A stretch of 41,918 nucleotides of DNA from Phycisphaeraceae bacterium (GCA_020831765.1 JAFIFY010000018.1:1-41918); one strand, 5' to 3'; positions 17,380 through 26,153 are shown, counted from the first letter of the stretch. Made by a program: numbers and translations. Notes: generated by a model not told the origin, from the sequence alone.

Positions 17380-18597
17380 ATGAACCAGCCCTCGACACAA
17401 CGTTGGCGACGGATACTCAGTGGCAGTGCGCGGGGGCCGCTGAATTCGGCCCTGCGACTGGGGCTGGCCGGGGCCTCGCTGGGCTATCGCGCGGCCGCGA
17501 AATGTCGCCACCTCCTCTATGACCTGGGACTGCTCAAATCACATCGCCTGGACCGGCCGGTGCTGAGCGTGGGCAATCTGACGGCGGGCGGCACGGGCAA
17601 AACACCCATGGTGATGGAGCTGGTCGGTCGCCTGGAGGCGCTATCCTGCCGCCCGGCGGTGCTGCTGCGTGGATACAAGGGCGAGGAGCTGAAGCTTCGG
17701 GTTGAGCCGGGCACTCCGCCTCCGCCTCGCCGTCGCAGCGATGAGCAGATGCTCTATGAGCAGGCTTTTGGGGGCCGGACGCCGGTCGCCGCCGATCCGG
17801 ACCGGGTGCGCTCGGCCAAGTGGCTGCTGCATGAGCATCCGGAGATCGACATCTTCGTCATGGATGATGCGTTTCAGCATCGGCGCGTGCGTCGGCAGTT
17901 CGACCTGGTGCTCGTCGATGCGACCTGCCCGTTCGGATATGGGCACCTATTGCCGCGCGGCCTGCTTCGCGAATCCATGGATGGTCTGCGTCGAGCCGAT
18001 GGGATCATCGTCACACGCAGCGACGAAGTCAGCGGCGACGAGCTCAAACGCATCCGAGCGCGGATCGCGACGATCGCAGGACCGGTTCCGCAGGTGATGG
18101 CGGCCCACGAGTGGGCGGGTCTGCTGGATGAGCGAGATCAGCCCTGCCCGATGGACATGCTGGCCAAGATCGAGCCGTGGGGCATCTGTGGGATCGCCAA
18201 TCCGGACTCTTTCGCCCATACGCTGCGCAGACACAGTGGACGGGACCACGTTCGCATGCTTGCGCTGGGCGATCATCACCGGTATCGCGCCGGCGAGCTG
18301 CTCAACTGGATGTCCGAAGCCCGGAAGGCCGGTCATTCGATCGTGACCACGGAAAAAGACTGGGTGAAGTGGAAGCCGCTGCTGGCGGGCTTGGAATCGA
18401 AGCCTCCGATTTACCGGCCACGCATGAAGATACGCTTCCTGGAGAACGAGTCGCAGGTAACCCGGTGGCTCAGTCAGATGGCGGAGATGGCGCGCGGGCA
18501 GTCTGAAAGCGATGCAACCCCGCTGAAATTCGAGGGCTCGAGCGCTGGCGTCGGCGGCCGATCATCACCGGATCAGGCCATGGCCGAAATCGCGTGA
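17380..18597 (+). CDS. lpxK: Tetraacyldisaccharide 4'-kinase (lipid A synthesis)
   Basis: A 405-residue inner-membrane-associated kinase that phosphorylates the 4' position of the lipid A disaccharide. The ATP-binding loop VGNLTAGGTGKTP (64-76) and the DDAFQHRRV...DLVLVDATCPFGYGHLLPRGLLRE block are diagnostic of LpxK. A mildly hydrophobic N-terminal stretch (about 21-40) would anchor it at the membrane. The ATG at 17380 follows GGAGA; the longer frame from 17110 overlaps maf and lacks family sequence. The last 50 or so residues (after RWLSQMAEM) are a polar low-complexity tail beyond the usual end. It implies a lipid A outer membrane. It sits between maf and aroC, probably cotranscribed. Confidence 0.95.
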   Translation: MNQPSTQRWRRILSGSARGPLNSALRLGLAGASLGYRAAAKCRHLLYDLGLLKSHRLDRPVLSVGNLTAGGTGKTPMVMELVGRLEALSCRPAVLLRGYKGEELKLRVEPGTPPPPRRRSDEQMLYEQAFGGRTPVAADPDRVRSAKWLLHEHPEIDIFVMDDAFQHRRVRRQFDLVLVDATCPFGYGHLLPRGLLRESMDGLRRADGIIVTRSDEVSGDELKRIRARIATIAGPVPQVMAAHEWAGLLDERDQPCPMDMLAKIEPWGICGIANPDSFAHTLRRHSGRDHVRMLALGDHHRYRAGELLNWMSEARKAGHSIVTTEKDWVKWKPLLAGLESKPPIYRPRMKIRFLENESQVTRWLSQMAEMARGQSESDATPLKFEGSSAGVGGRSSPDQAMAEIA

Positions 18598-18642
18598 AAG
18601 CCGCGGGCGTGCCCGGTTCGGCTCGCTGCTAGAATCCGCCCC

Positions 18643-19764
18643 ATGGCAGGAAGCACATTCGGTACTGTTTTCCGCATTACGACGGCTGGCGAAAGCCATG
18701 GGCCGGCCAATGTGTGCATCATCGATGGGGTTCCGGCGGGTCTACCCCTTTCCGAAGAAGACTTGCAGCCGGATCTGGATCGCAGGCGGCCGGGCCAATC
18801 GAGCCTGGTGACGCAGCGAAAGGAAAGCGATACCGCGCAGATCCTGTCGGGGGTGTTCGAGGGGCGAACGACCGGCACGCCGATCGCGATCATGATCCAG
18901 AACACTGATCAGCGTTCGCGCGATTACGGCGACATCGCCTCCAAGTATCGCCCGGGCCACGCGGATTTCACGTTCGATGCCAAGTACGGAGGCCGGGACT
19001 ACCGAGGCGGCGGCCGGTCATCGGCGCGGGAGACCTCGGTTCGCGTCGCGGCGGGGGCCGTGGCCCGAAAGCTGCTGGGTCACTTGTTTGGCGTCCAGGT
19101 GCTGGGTTATGTCCGACAGGTCGGCGACATCATTGCCCCGGATTCCGACCCCTCCGCCCTGACGCTGGAGGCGATCGAGGCCAACCCGGTTCGCTGCCCC
19201 GATCCCGAGGCGGCGGCGCGGATGGCGGAACTGATCGAGAAAGTCCGCGGCGAGCGCGATTCGATCGGCGGCGTGGCCCAGATCGTCGCCACGAATGTGC
19301 CCGCCGGCTGGGGCGAACCGGTCTTCGACAAGCTCAAGGCGGACCTGGGCAAGGCGATGTTCAGCCTCCCGGCCGTGGTCGGAGTCGAGTATGGAGCGGG
19401 GTTCGCCATGGCCTCGATGCGCGGCAGTGAAGCCAATGATCAGTTCGAGCCGGATGCTCAGCGCGGGGCGGATGCCGGATCAGACATCGCCCACCGGGTG
19501 CGAACACGAACCAATCGCCACGGCGGTATGCTCGGCGGCATATCCTCGGGCATGCCCATCATCCTGCGCTGTGCCATCAAGCCGACCAGTTCGATCGCTC
19601 AGGACCAGCCGACGGTGGACCAGGAAGGCAATCCGACGACGATTCAAACCCGTGGCCGCCATGACCCCTGCCTCCTGCCCCGGTTCATTCCCATGGGCGA
19701 AGCCATGATGCTTCTGGTTCTGGCCGACCACGCGCTGCGGCAGCGGTGTGCCCGGCTGGAGTAG
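18643..19764 (+). CDS. aroC: Chorismate synthase
   Basis: A 373-residue cytoplasmic FMN-dependent enzyme that converts EPSP to chorismate, the last step of the shikimate pathway. Signatures: GTVFRITTAGESHGPA at the N-terminus, RRRPGQSSLVTQRKESD, YRGGGRSSARETSVRVAAGA, GSEANDQF and HGGMLGGISSGMPI. Length and order are normal. No clear ribosome site precedes the ATG; TAGAAT at 18629-18634 just upstream could be a -10 giving a nearly leaderless message, but no -35 fits. The gene converges on the lipoprotein gene at 19850; a GCCCG/CGGGC hairpin without a T-run lies between them (19794-19809). Confidence 0.97.
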   Translation: MAGSTFGTVFRITTAGESHGPANVCIIDGVPAGLPLSEEDLQPDLDRRRPGQSSLVTQRKESDTAQILSGVFEGRTTGTPIAIMIQNTDQRSRDYGDIASKYRPGHADFTFDAKYGGRDYRGGGRSSARETSVRVAAGAVARKLLGHLFGVQVLGYVRQVGDIIAPDSDPSALTLEAIEANPVRCPDPEAAARMAELIEKVRGERDSIGGVAQIVATNVPAGWGEPVFDKLKADLGKAMFSLPAVVGVEYGAGFAMASMRGSEANDQFEPDAQRGADAGSDIAHRVRTRTNRHGGMLGGISSGMPIILRCAIKPTSSIAQDQPTVDQEGNPTTIQTRGRHDPCLLPRFIPMGEAMMLLVLADHALRQRCARLE

Positions 19765-19849
19765 ATGGCCTGGGTGAGCCCGAATGGCGCCTTGCCCGGG
19801 AAAACGGGCCCGAAGCCTGACCGGCCGTTGTCTGATCCAGACAGATGGC

Positions 19850-20242
19850 TCAGCGAATCAACGTGGATCGGACGGTGGACGACCGGGTCTCAGAGAAGCG
19901 AGTTCCGTAGGCGCCGTGGAAGCCAAAGTGACCGTGCGAGTTGGAGACCCGATCGAATGTCCGGACGGTGTGGACTTCGACCGTGACCGGCTGAGCACCA
20001 GTAACCACGCTGGGCCGGCGGTCGCGCCAGTCGATGTACCAGGAGACGCCGGGGTCGGCGTAGGCTTGGACGGCCGGCTCGACGGTTTCGGCCGCAGGGG
20101 CAGGGTGCATGAGTATGCTGCTTGCCGGCTGCCGCGGCGGATCGGCCAATTGGGTGATATCAGCCAGGGCATCGGGCCTGGAAGTGCAGCCGATGCACAG
20201 CAGCATGATCACCGGAAGCAATCGAAGGGTGTAAGTCACCAT
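19850..20242 (-). CDS. Small putative lipoprotein
   Basis: A 130-residue protein with a short basic start, hydrophobic stretch and lipobox-like LCIGC at residues 15-19, suggesting lipid modification and membrane anchoring. The -3 residue is Cys rather than Leu, so the lipobox is imperfect. The mature part is Pro/Ala rich at first, then has WYIDWRDRRPSVVTG and a His/Ser/Arg-rich end (NSHGHFGFHGAYG). I recognise no family. The start at 20242 is chosen because it begins the signal sequence; no strong ribosome site is seen. It diverges from the peroxiredoxin gene and shares its upstream region. Confidence 0.55.
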   Translation of the reverse strand: MVTYTLRLLPVIMLLCIGCTSRPDALADITQLADPPRQPASSILMHPAPAAETVEPAVQAYADPGVSWYIDWRDRRPSVVTGAQPVTVEVHTVRTFDRVSNSHGHFGFHGAYGTRFSETRSSTVRSTLIR

Positions 20243-20319
20243 GAAAAAGGGTAGGGCGAAGTGCGTGCCCGAAAAGTGGTGGTGAACCTCGCGGTGCCGG
20301 GTTGCTACGCTAAGTCCGG

Positions 20320-20338
20320 CGGTTATGGTAGATAACCG
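20320..20338. promoter_or_regulatory. Perfect inverted repeat, possible operator
   Basis: CGGTTAT (20320-20326) and ATAACCG (20332-20338) form a 7-base dyad with a 5-base centre in the divergent region between the lipoprotein and peroxiredoxin genes. It overlaps a weak plus-strand promoter-like pair (TTGCTA, 16 bases, TATGGT). It does not look like an OxyR or PerR box. The position suits a regulator of either gene. Confidence 0.35.
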
Positions 20339-20395
20339 TGTCGGACCGAACCTCGACGCCGCCTGGAACGTAAGCGAGGCCATTGAAGGCTGTTT

Positions 20396-20424
20396 CCGGA
20401 AAGCAACACCCGGGGTTGCTCCGG
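20396..20424 (+). promoter_or_regulatory. Hairpin in the peroxiredoxin leader
   Basis: CCGG and AGCAAC pair with GTTGCT and CCGG around a 7-base loop, with a two-A bulge: ten base pairs in all. No T-run follows, so it is not a standard terminator. It lies about 90 bases before the ATG at 20514, in what would be a leader of roughly 180 bases if the upstream promoter is used. Confidence 0.35.
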
Positions 20425-20513
20425 CTCACCGTGCGGCTGGCGGTTGGAGGATTCCGAGTCGCACCCGATGCTCGATCCCAGATGTTCGGGCCAGAATACA
20501 GGAGGCCAATCAC

Positions 20514-21056
20514 ATGGCGGTACAGGTCGGCATGCCCGCGCCAGGCTTCGAAGGTACGGCGTTCCACGCATCCCGTGATGAATTCTCGCAGGTCACGCTC
20601 GCCGATCTGAGCGGGAAGTGGGTCTGTCTGTTCTTCTATCCGATGGATTTCAGCTACACCTGCCCACAGGAGCTGGCGGCCCTGGCCGAGGCGCATCAGG
20701 AGTTCGAAGCGCTGGGCTGCCGGATTCTGGCGTGCAGTTGCGATAGCCATCTGGCTCACAAGGCCTGGTGCGATCGTTTCGATGAGGTTCGTGGTCTGCC
20801 GTTCGGTCTGCTGTCGGACATTCACAAGCGGGCAGCGCTGGATTACGGGGTGCTTCAGGCGAGCACGGGTGTGGCACTGCGCGGGACCTTTCTCATCGAC
20901 CCGGAAGGGGTTCTTCGCTGGATGTCGGTCAATGACCCCCAGACGGGCCGGTCGGTAAAGGTGATTCTGGGCGAATTGGCGAAACTGGCGAAGCTGTCCG
21001 GTTGTGGATGTGTGGAAGAGCCCGAGGCCTTGTCTGACCTGGAGAAAAAGATATAA
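20514..21056 (+). CDS. AhpC/Prx1-type peroxiredoxin
   Basis: A 180-residue cytoplasmic thiol peroxidase that reduces H2O2 and organic peroxides. The active-site block FYPMDFSYTCPQEL places the peroxidatic Cys at 50, with Ser in place of the common Thr three residues before it. SCDSHLAHKAW, PFGLLSDI, DYGVL and GTFLIDPEGVLRWMSVND follow as in AhpC. The usual resolving Cys motif (VCP.) near the C-terminus is replaced by GCGC (C164, C166), so the resolving residue or the reductant may differ. The ATG follows AGGAGG by eight bases; the longer upstream frame is not family sequence. No ahpF or oxyR is adjacent. Confidence 0.93.
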   Translation: MAVQVGMPAPGFEGTAFHASRDEFSQVTLADLSGKWVCLFFYPMDFSYTCPQELAALAEAHQEFEALGCRILACSCDSHLAHKAWCDRFDEVRGLPFGLLSDIHKRAALDYGVLQASTGVALRGTFLIDPEGVLRWMSVNDPQTGRSVKVILGELAKLAKLSGCGCVEEPEALSDLEKKI

Positions 21057-21413
21057 GATTATTTACTGCAATATCTTGTGTTGTGCGTCGTGCGATAGAA
21101 TCCCGAGGGTGCGGGGGATTGTCCGGGGGGTGCGGGTGATTTGTCCGGCGGCGGCGGGGTGGCGGCACGCTGATATCAGTTGCTTGCGTTGCCGCGGCGA
21201 AAATCGAATCGACGGTGAAATTCGGGCTTGCATTTACCGATTCTGAGGGTATTATTCGGTTAGCTTCGGGAAGAGGCGAGAGGATATCTCACGAGTGAGA
21301 GACGAGAGATTTCCTCCATTTTTGAAGGCCTGAATTGTACGATCGTGCTGTCGCATTGATCGGTTTGGGCGTTCACCTCTTCCCTGTGTCAGTGGGACTC
21401 AGGAGAGGTAGTG
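21057..21413. other. Intergenic region of 357 bases
   Basis: It lies between the peroxiredoxin and PEP-CTERM genes. It holds an AT-rich start (21057-21080), a tandem repeat (21107-21148), and, before the PEP-CTERM gene, a purine-rich leader with a small TCTCA-CGAG-TGAGA hairpin near 21290. I looked for the sigma54 pattern known upstream of some PEP-CTERM genes and found no GG-N10-GC site with the right spacing. No other gene is seen. Confidence 0.5.
21107..21148. repeat. Two-copy tandem direct repeat
   Basis: GGGTGCGGGGGATTGTCCGG (21107-21126) is followed one base later by a near-copy differing by one substitution and one inserted T (21128-21148). It lies about 265 bases before the PEP-CTERM gene start. 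Function unknown; it may be two binding sites or a simple duplication. Confidence 0.6.
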
Positions 21414-22133
21414 ATGAGAAATCTCGGACTCACGTTGGTTGCCGCGTTCAGTGTGGCTTCAGCGATTCCCGCAACATCCAACGCGGCCATCATCTGGCAG
21501 GCTGGCGAATCCTACACGATCTCGGAGATACAGGATGCCGGTGGCGTCGTGGTCGGCGACAAACTGTTCGCCGATTTCTCGGTGGTCTCGACCGCCAGCC
21601 CTTCGGTCACCTCCGCGCCCGACGCCAGCACGATCCTGATCAAGCCATTCATCAATGCCGCCGGGGATATCGGGCTTGAGTTCTTCGATGGTTGGGCGGT
21701 GGCCACGGGTCAGCACATCAACACGAACATCCAGTTTTCGGTCGAGGCGACGGCTCCGTGGATGATCGACGGCACGACGCTTGGCCTGACCAGCTTCGGG
21801 GCGAACTTCGGCGGCATTGTGAGTATCGCCGAAAATCTCTTTGCCACCGATCCGTCCAATCCTCCGTTCGACTTCGTCATTGAAGACGGCCTGCTGGCGT
21901 CTTACGCCAAGGATGACCCGGCGAACCAGTTGATGGATTCCGTGGCCTTCGACCCCATCAGCAAGATGTGGGTGGTCAAGGACATCACCGTTCGCGGCGG
22001 CGTGGTCGAAGATGGCCAGATCGGCCACGCGCACCTGAGCCGTTTCTACCAGATTTACCATCAGATTCCCGAGCCTGCGTCGCTTGCGCTGATGGGACTG
22101 GGCGCGATGGTCCTGCTCCGCCGCCGCGCCTGA
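21414..22133 (+). CDS. PEP-CTERM sorted secreted protein
   Basis: A 239-residue exported protein. The ATG at 21414 sits just after AGGAGAGG (21401-21408); the GTG one codon earlier is too close. The signal peptide (MRNLGLTLVAAFSVASAIPA, cleavage near SNA) is followed by about 190 residues of beta-rich sequence without recognised family, including Asp-rich turns. The C-terminus has IPEPASLALMGLG, a hydrophobic stretch and RRR, the PEP-CTERM sorting signal handled by exosortase-type systems. It is probably a surface or matrix protein. It stands as a single transcription unit: long leader upstream, strong terminator downstream. Confidence 0.85.
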   Translation: MRNLGLTLVAAFSVASAIPATSNAAIIWQAGESYTISEIQDAGGVVVGDKLFADFSVVSTASPSVTSAPDASTILIKPFINAAGDIGLEFFDGWAVATGQHINTNIQFSVEATAPWMIDGTTLGLTSFGANFGGIVSIAENLFATDPSNPPFDFVIEDGLLASYAKDDPANQLMDSVAFDPISKMWVVKDITVRGGVVEDGQIGHAHLSRFYQIYHQIPEPASLALMGLGAMVLLRRRA

Positions 22134-22241
22134 TTCATGGCGCGTGGTCGTTGTCCGGTCCCCCGGTCATTCACCGGCAAACCGGACCGCGAACGGACCG
22201 CGCTGCGGGCTGCCCATGGCCCCGGGCTCAAATTGAACCTC

Positions 22242-22276
22242 ATCGACACCGGCTCCTGGCCGGTGTCGATTTTTTC
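22242..22276 (+). terminator. Strong intrinsic terminator after the PEP-CTERM gene
   Basis: ATCGACACCGG (22242-22252) pairs perfectly with CCGGTGTCGAT (22260-22270) around a 7-base loop and runs into six T residues. The stem is 11 base pairs. It lies about 110 bases past the stop codon and separates the PEP-CTERM gene from the kinase gene. Confidence 0.9.
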
Positions 22277-22555
22277 TGGGCGAACCCCCATGAAGCGAAG
22301 AGTCCGGCCAGGCCCGTTTTTCTTTTGTGGCTTGGAACGATACCCTTGGGAGCGCGGGGCGATCGAAATCGGCGCGCATGAGGCAATACTGCTCGATGGT
22401 CGGTCCGCAATGGTCGATCCAGGGCAGGATTCGCCCAATGATCGTCCAAAGGCCCAACCCTCAGATCAACTCGATATCGCTTCTGACAGGGGCGATGCAC
22501 GGACCGGAAGATCGTTGGGGCTTGACAAAAACGGGTTATTCCTGAAGTGGTCAGC

Positions 22556-23416
22556 ATGGAGCGGTACGAAAAGTTAGCTGGATACGAGATTTTCGCGACC
22601 CTGGGCACCGGTGCCCGGAGCACCATCTATGCGGTCACGGACGACAAGGGCCAGGTCTACGCGCTCAAGCAGGTGACAGCGCGCGAGCCGCGCGATCTGC
22701 GATTCCTCGAGCAGGCCATCAGCGAGCACGATGTCTGCCGCCGATTCGACCACCCCGCCCTCCGGAAGAGCTTCCGCCTGATCAAGAAGCGCAAGTTGCT
22801 GCGCCTCTATGAAGTTCTGGTGGTCATGGAAATGATCGATGGTCAGACGCTGGAGAAATACCAGTGCGACTCATTGGTGGATTTCTGTCACATCTGTGAG
22901 TCCATCGCGGCCGGACTTGGCACGATGCATGCCGGAGGCTTCATTCATGCCGACATCAAGCCCAGCAACGTGGTCGTTGCGCCTGGCGGGGAGATCAAGA
23001 TCATCGATTTCGGCCAGAGTTGCCCCTCGGGCACGATCAAGCCGCGAATTCAGGGAACGCCGGATTACATCGCTCCGGAGCAGGTTTTGCGACAGCCCAT
23101 TCGCCCCATGACCGACGTCTTCAACCTCGGGGCCACGATGTACTGGTTATTGACCGGCAAGCCCATCCCGACACTGATTCCCCGAGGCGAGCCGGGAACC
23201 ATGAAGCTGGACCAGACCGACTGCCGCCCTCCGGCTGAAATCAACGCCAAGGTGCCGCCTGCGCTTTCAACCTTGGTCATGCAATGCATCGAGACCGAGC
23301 CGAGCCGCCGACCGTCCACCATGAAGCAGGTCGCCGACCGGCTGGCTCTGGCGCGGCATCAGCTCGAGCGGAACTCGGCGGGAAATGCAGGTGGCAAATC
23401 GGCTACGGGCTCATGA
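22556..23416 (+). CDS. Hanks-type Ser/Thr protein kinase, soluble, non-RD
   Basis: A 286-residue kinase-only protein. The glycine loop is LGTGARSTIYAV (16-27), the ATP lysine K38 (YALKQV), the catalytic loop HADIKPSNVV with D133 and N138, the DFG at 151-153, and GTPDYIAPE ends the activation segment. The HRD arginine is replaced by Ala (HAD), so activation-loop phosphorylation control is probably absent. No membrane segment or sensor domain follows, unlike the many PknB-like planctomycete kinases. Starts at 22556 (ATG) and 22547 (GTG) are both possible; neither has a convincing ribosome site. Substrates are unknown; the gene stands just before the toroid-DUF4159 pair, 319 bases away. Confidence 0.9.
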   Translation: MERYEKLAGYEIFATLGTGARSTIYAVTDDKGQVYALKQVTAREPRDLRFLEQAISEHDVCRRFDHPALRKSFRLIKKRKLLRLYEVLVVMEMIDGQTLEKYQCDSLVDFCHICESIAAGLGTMHAGGFIHADIKPSNVVVAPGGEIKIIDFGQSCPSGTIKPRIQGTPDYIAPEQVLRQPIRPMTDVFNLGATMYWLLTGKPIPTLIPRGEPGTMKLDQTDCRPPAEINAKVPPALSTLVMQCIETEPSRRPSTMKQVADRLALARHQLERNSAGNAGGKSATGS

Positions 23417-23735
23417 AAATGGTGCGGGCTCGCAGGGGCCCAAGTCATCGATCCTGGTGAACAGCCGGGTGGACTAATAAACGGCCGGCTGAACCGTCTT
23501 CATCAGCGGGGCGTAGCGATTCGGCCGGAGGGCGCTGCGGTAACGCCCAGGGCCAGGCACCGATCGTGGCCTGACGCTGGCTGGCGGTGGCCGCTTGGGT
23601 ACACCAATTCGGATGCGGGCTTCCCGGGGCGATGACAGGAATTCTGACTACGATAATATGCCAGTCCGCGAGCCGATTGCCGCCACCCGGATGCGCTGCC
23701 CGGAACCCGATCACCCGGCACCCAGGAGTTGACCG
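23417..23735. other. Intergenic region of 319 bases
   Basis: It lies between the kinase and the first toroid-DUF4159 gene. An AT-rich GATAATAT at 23652-23659 could be a -10 element for the downstream gene, with no convincing -35. A minus-strand open frame of about 56 codons (ending at 23474) has no start and is discussed among the rejected items. No terminator is visible after the kinase. Confidence 0.4.
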
Positions 23736-26153
23736 ATGAAGACCGCCGTTGGCCCCGTACCCATCCGGTTGACCGCTCTGTTACGACGCGCCCTGTTCCT
23801 TGGGACCGTCGCCCTGGCTCTGGTCATGGCCCCGGCGATGCCCGCCCACGCCCAGGCTCAGGTCACCGACGAGGAAGTCGGGCAAATGATCGACGCCCTG
23901 GTCAAGTACATCTTTTCACTGAAGTCGCCGGAGGGTAACTGGGAGCAGGGGCGTTCGGGCCATGCATACAACAGCGGCCAGACCGCGCTGGTCGTCACGG
24001 CGCTGCTCTATGCCGGGGTGAGTCCACAGGATGAGCGGCTTGCGCGGCCGCTGCGGCACCTGCGCGAAACCGAGCTTCAAGGGGCCTATGAAGGCGGGCT
24101 GCACGCCCATGTCTGGGGTGCCACCAGCGAACAGGTCGGTGGGCAGCACCTTGATCGCACCTTCCGGTTTCTTCAGGAGTTCAGGCGAGCGGATACCACG
24201 GCCGGCTACACGCCGTCTCGGACAGAGCGGGAGACAGACCATTCCAATACCCAGTATCACCTGTTGGGCGTCTGGGAGGCGGCCAAGCGGGGCCGAACCA
24301 TGGCGCCTCAGTTCTGGTCGGCGGTGATCAATCATTGGATTCGGGCGCAGAACGACAGCGGCACCTGGGGCTACGGTCATTACGCATCGCGTGAGGGTTC
24401 GAGGACGCGAAATCAAGACACCATGACATTGGCCGGGCTGACCGCACTATTGATCGCTCAGCAGGAAGCGCTTCGCGATCGCGGTCAACCCGAACCTCGC
24501 GTCACGGCTTCGATCAATCGCGGCCTTGCTTGGGTTGATTCCAATTTCAGCGGTTACCGCAACGGATATCTGGCCGTGAGCTATGAACGGGTCGCCCTGG
24601 CCAACGGGCGAAGGTATTTCGGTAACACCGATTGGTTTGTTCAGGGAGCACGCTCGCTTCGATCGGACATGCGCGGCATGCGGCCGGATCATCCCGAAGG
24701 AATGGATTCGTTCACTGGCAGTGGTCGCGGCCGGATCGTCGAGTCTTCATTCGCATTGATGTTCCTCAGCCGAGGGCGCGTGCCCGTGTGGGCCACCAAG
24801 CTTGAGGTTCCCGGCGTGGCATGGAACAACCGGCCCAATGATCTCTACTTTCTGACCCAGGCGCTCTCGGACCTTCGCGAGCAGGAGCTCAGCTTCTACA
24901 CGGCGAATCTGGCAAGGCCCGCCGATGAGCTGATCGACACGCCCATTCTCTATTTCTCGGCGGGCAGGGAGTTTGAACTGACCCCGGAACAGACGGCCAA
25001 TCTTCGCCGCTACATTGACCTCGGCGGCATGCTGGTGCTCAACAACGAAGGCGGTTCCAGCGGCTTTGAACACAGTGCTGAAGACCTCGTCGCCAAGCTG
25101 TTTCCCGGCCGCGCTCTGGAACCGGCTCCCGCGGATCATCCTTTGTTTCGCTCGCTGTTCAACATCGAATCGGGTGGTCGCCACGCGAGGATTCTGTCCA
25201 ACGGTGTTCGTGACAAGGTGATCTTCTTCAACCAGGACGTGGGGATGGCGTGGCAGGCCGACCGGAATCTGCTCAAGCCGGACAATCGATCCGATGTTGG
25301 TCGGCTGGCGGCCAATCTCTTCGTGCTGGCGACCAATCGTGGCTCGATTCCCAACCGCCTGGTCAATCGGGTTGAGGTTCGCGATCGACGGGTGGATGTT
25401 CGTCACAAGGTGACCATCGCCCGGCCGCGCTACGAAGGCAACTGGCTGCCCGAGGCGGGTGCGTGGGTGGCGGTGGGCAACCGGCTGCACAACCAGCGCG
25501 GCGTTCATGTGGTGACCACATCATCGGGCTGGGAAACGCCGGCGGAGCTTGAAATTCCCGAACGAAATCGCGGCCGTAACCAGGGCATGCTGGCCGAGAT
25601 CGAGGGCGAGGTCGTCGATCTTTCGGCGCTGGATCAGTCCCGTGCCCAGCTTGCCCATCTGACGGGGACCGATGAAGTTCGCTTCTCCAGCGCGGAGTTG
25701 CAGGCGATGGTCAACTATGTATCCAATGGCGGGACGATCCTGGTCGAGACGGTCGGCGGGCATGGCGGATTCGCCGGCGGTGTGTCCAGGCAGATCACCG
25801 AGTTCCTCGCCGGGGTGCCTGATCACCAGTTCATGCCCGCCCGCGCACTGCCGCTCGGGCTTGAATCCAGCGTCATCTCCGGTGAGGGTGTGGAGGGATA
25901 TGATGCATCGATGATCAGTTTCCGCCGGTTCACCCAGGTTCGCCTGAATCTGCCCGCGCGGCCGCGCCTGATGGCGATCGACCATGATGGGCGACCGGCG
26001 ATCATCTTCAGCGAGGAGGACCTATCGCTGGGCGCGATGGGCGTTCCCCGCTGGGGCATTCTGGGCTACTCGCCCGAGGATGCGCAGAAACTGATGGGCA
26101 ATATCGTCCTGACCGCCCTCAACGCCCGGGGTCAGATGGCGCAGGCCGACTGA
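23736..26153 (+). CDS. Secreted alpha/alpha-toroid protein with two DUF4159-like modules, copy 1
   Basis: An 805-residue exported protein; the ATG follows GGAG by nine bases and the signal peptide ends near AHA (39). Residues about 45-370 resemble the prenyltransferase/squalene-cyclase toroid (TALVVTALLYAGVSPQDERL, GTWGYGHYASRE), but the DxDD acid motif of terpene cyclases is absent, so terpene chemistry is unlikely. Residues about 384-540 are a DUF4159-like fold (ILYFSAGREFELTPEQTANLRRYIDLGG...). Residues about 594-803 repeat that plan (LAHLTGTDEVRFSSAELQAM..YVSNGGTILVETVGG, ending IIFSEEDLSLGAMGV and GNIVLTALN). Function is unknown; DUF4159 proteins often accompany MoxR/BatA-type modules in planctomycetes, none of which is here. 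A close paralogue follows. Confidence 0.85.
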   Translation: MKTAVGPVPIRLTALLRRALFLGTVALALVMAPAMPAHAQAQVTDEEVGQMIDALVKYIFSLKSPEGNWEQGRSGHAYNSGQTALVVTALLYAGVSPQDERLARPLRHLRETELQGAYEGGLHAHVWGATSEQVGGQHLDRTFRFLQEFRRADTTAGYTPSRTERETDHSNTQYHLLGVWEAAKRGRTMAPQFWSAVINHWIRAQNDSGTWGYGHYASREGSRTRNQDTMTLAGLTALLIAQQEALRDRGQPEPRVTASINRGLAWVDSNFSGYRNGYLAVSYERVALANGRRYFGNTDWFVQGARSLRSDMRGMRPDHPEGMDSFTGSGRGRIVESSFALMFLSRGRVPVWATKLEVPGVAWNNRPNDLYFLTQALSDLREQELSFYTANLARPADELIDTPILYFSAGREFELTPEQTANLRRYIDLGGMLVLNNEGGSSGFEHSAEDLVAKLFPGRALEPAPADHPLFRSLFNIESGGRHARILSNGVRDKVIFFNQDVGMAWQADRNLLKPDNRSDVGRLAANLFVLATNRGSIPNRLVNRVEVRDRRVDVRHKVTIARPRYEGNWLPEAGAWVAVGNRLHNQRGVHVVTTSSGWETPAELEIPERNRGRNQGMLAEIEGEVVDLSALDQSRAQLAHLTGTDEVRFSSAELQAMVNYVSNGGTILVETVGGHGGFAGGVSRQITEFLAGVPDHQFMPARALPLGLESSVISGEGVEGYDASMISFRRFTQVRLNLPARPRLMAIDHDGRPAIIFSEEDLSLGAMGVPRWGILGYSPEDAQKLMGNIVLTALNARGQMAQAD

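Noticed and set aside
19794-19809. Intrinsic terminator between aroC and the lipoprotein gene
   Set aside because: Only a 5-pair stem and no T-run on either strand.
21160-21195. Sigma54 promoter before the PEP-CTERM gene
   Set aside because: GGCACG and TTGC are both present, but the spacing between GG and GC is 16 rather than 10 bases.
23474-23655. Minus-strand open frame ending RPNRYAPLMKTVQPAVY, faintly like the start of HtrA proteases
   Set aside because: About 56 codons, no start, no further similarity; the resemblance covers too few residues to call a remnant gene.
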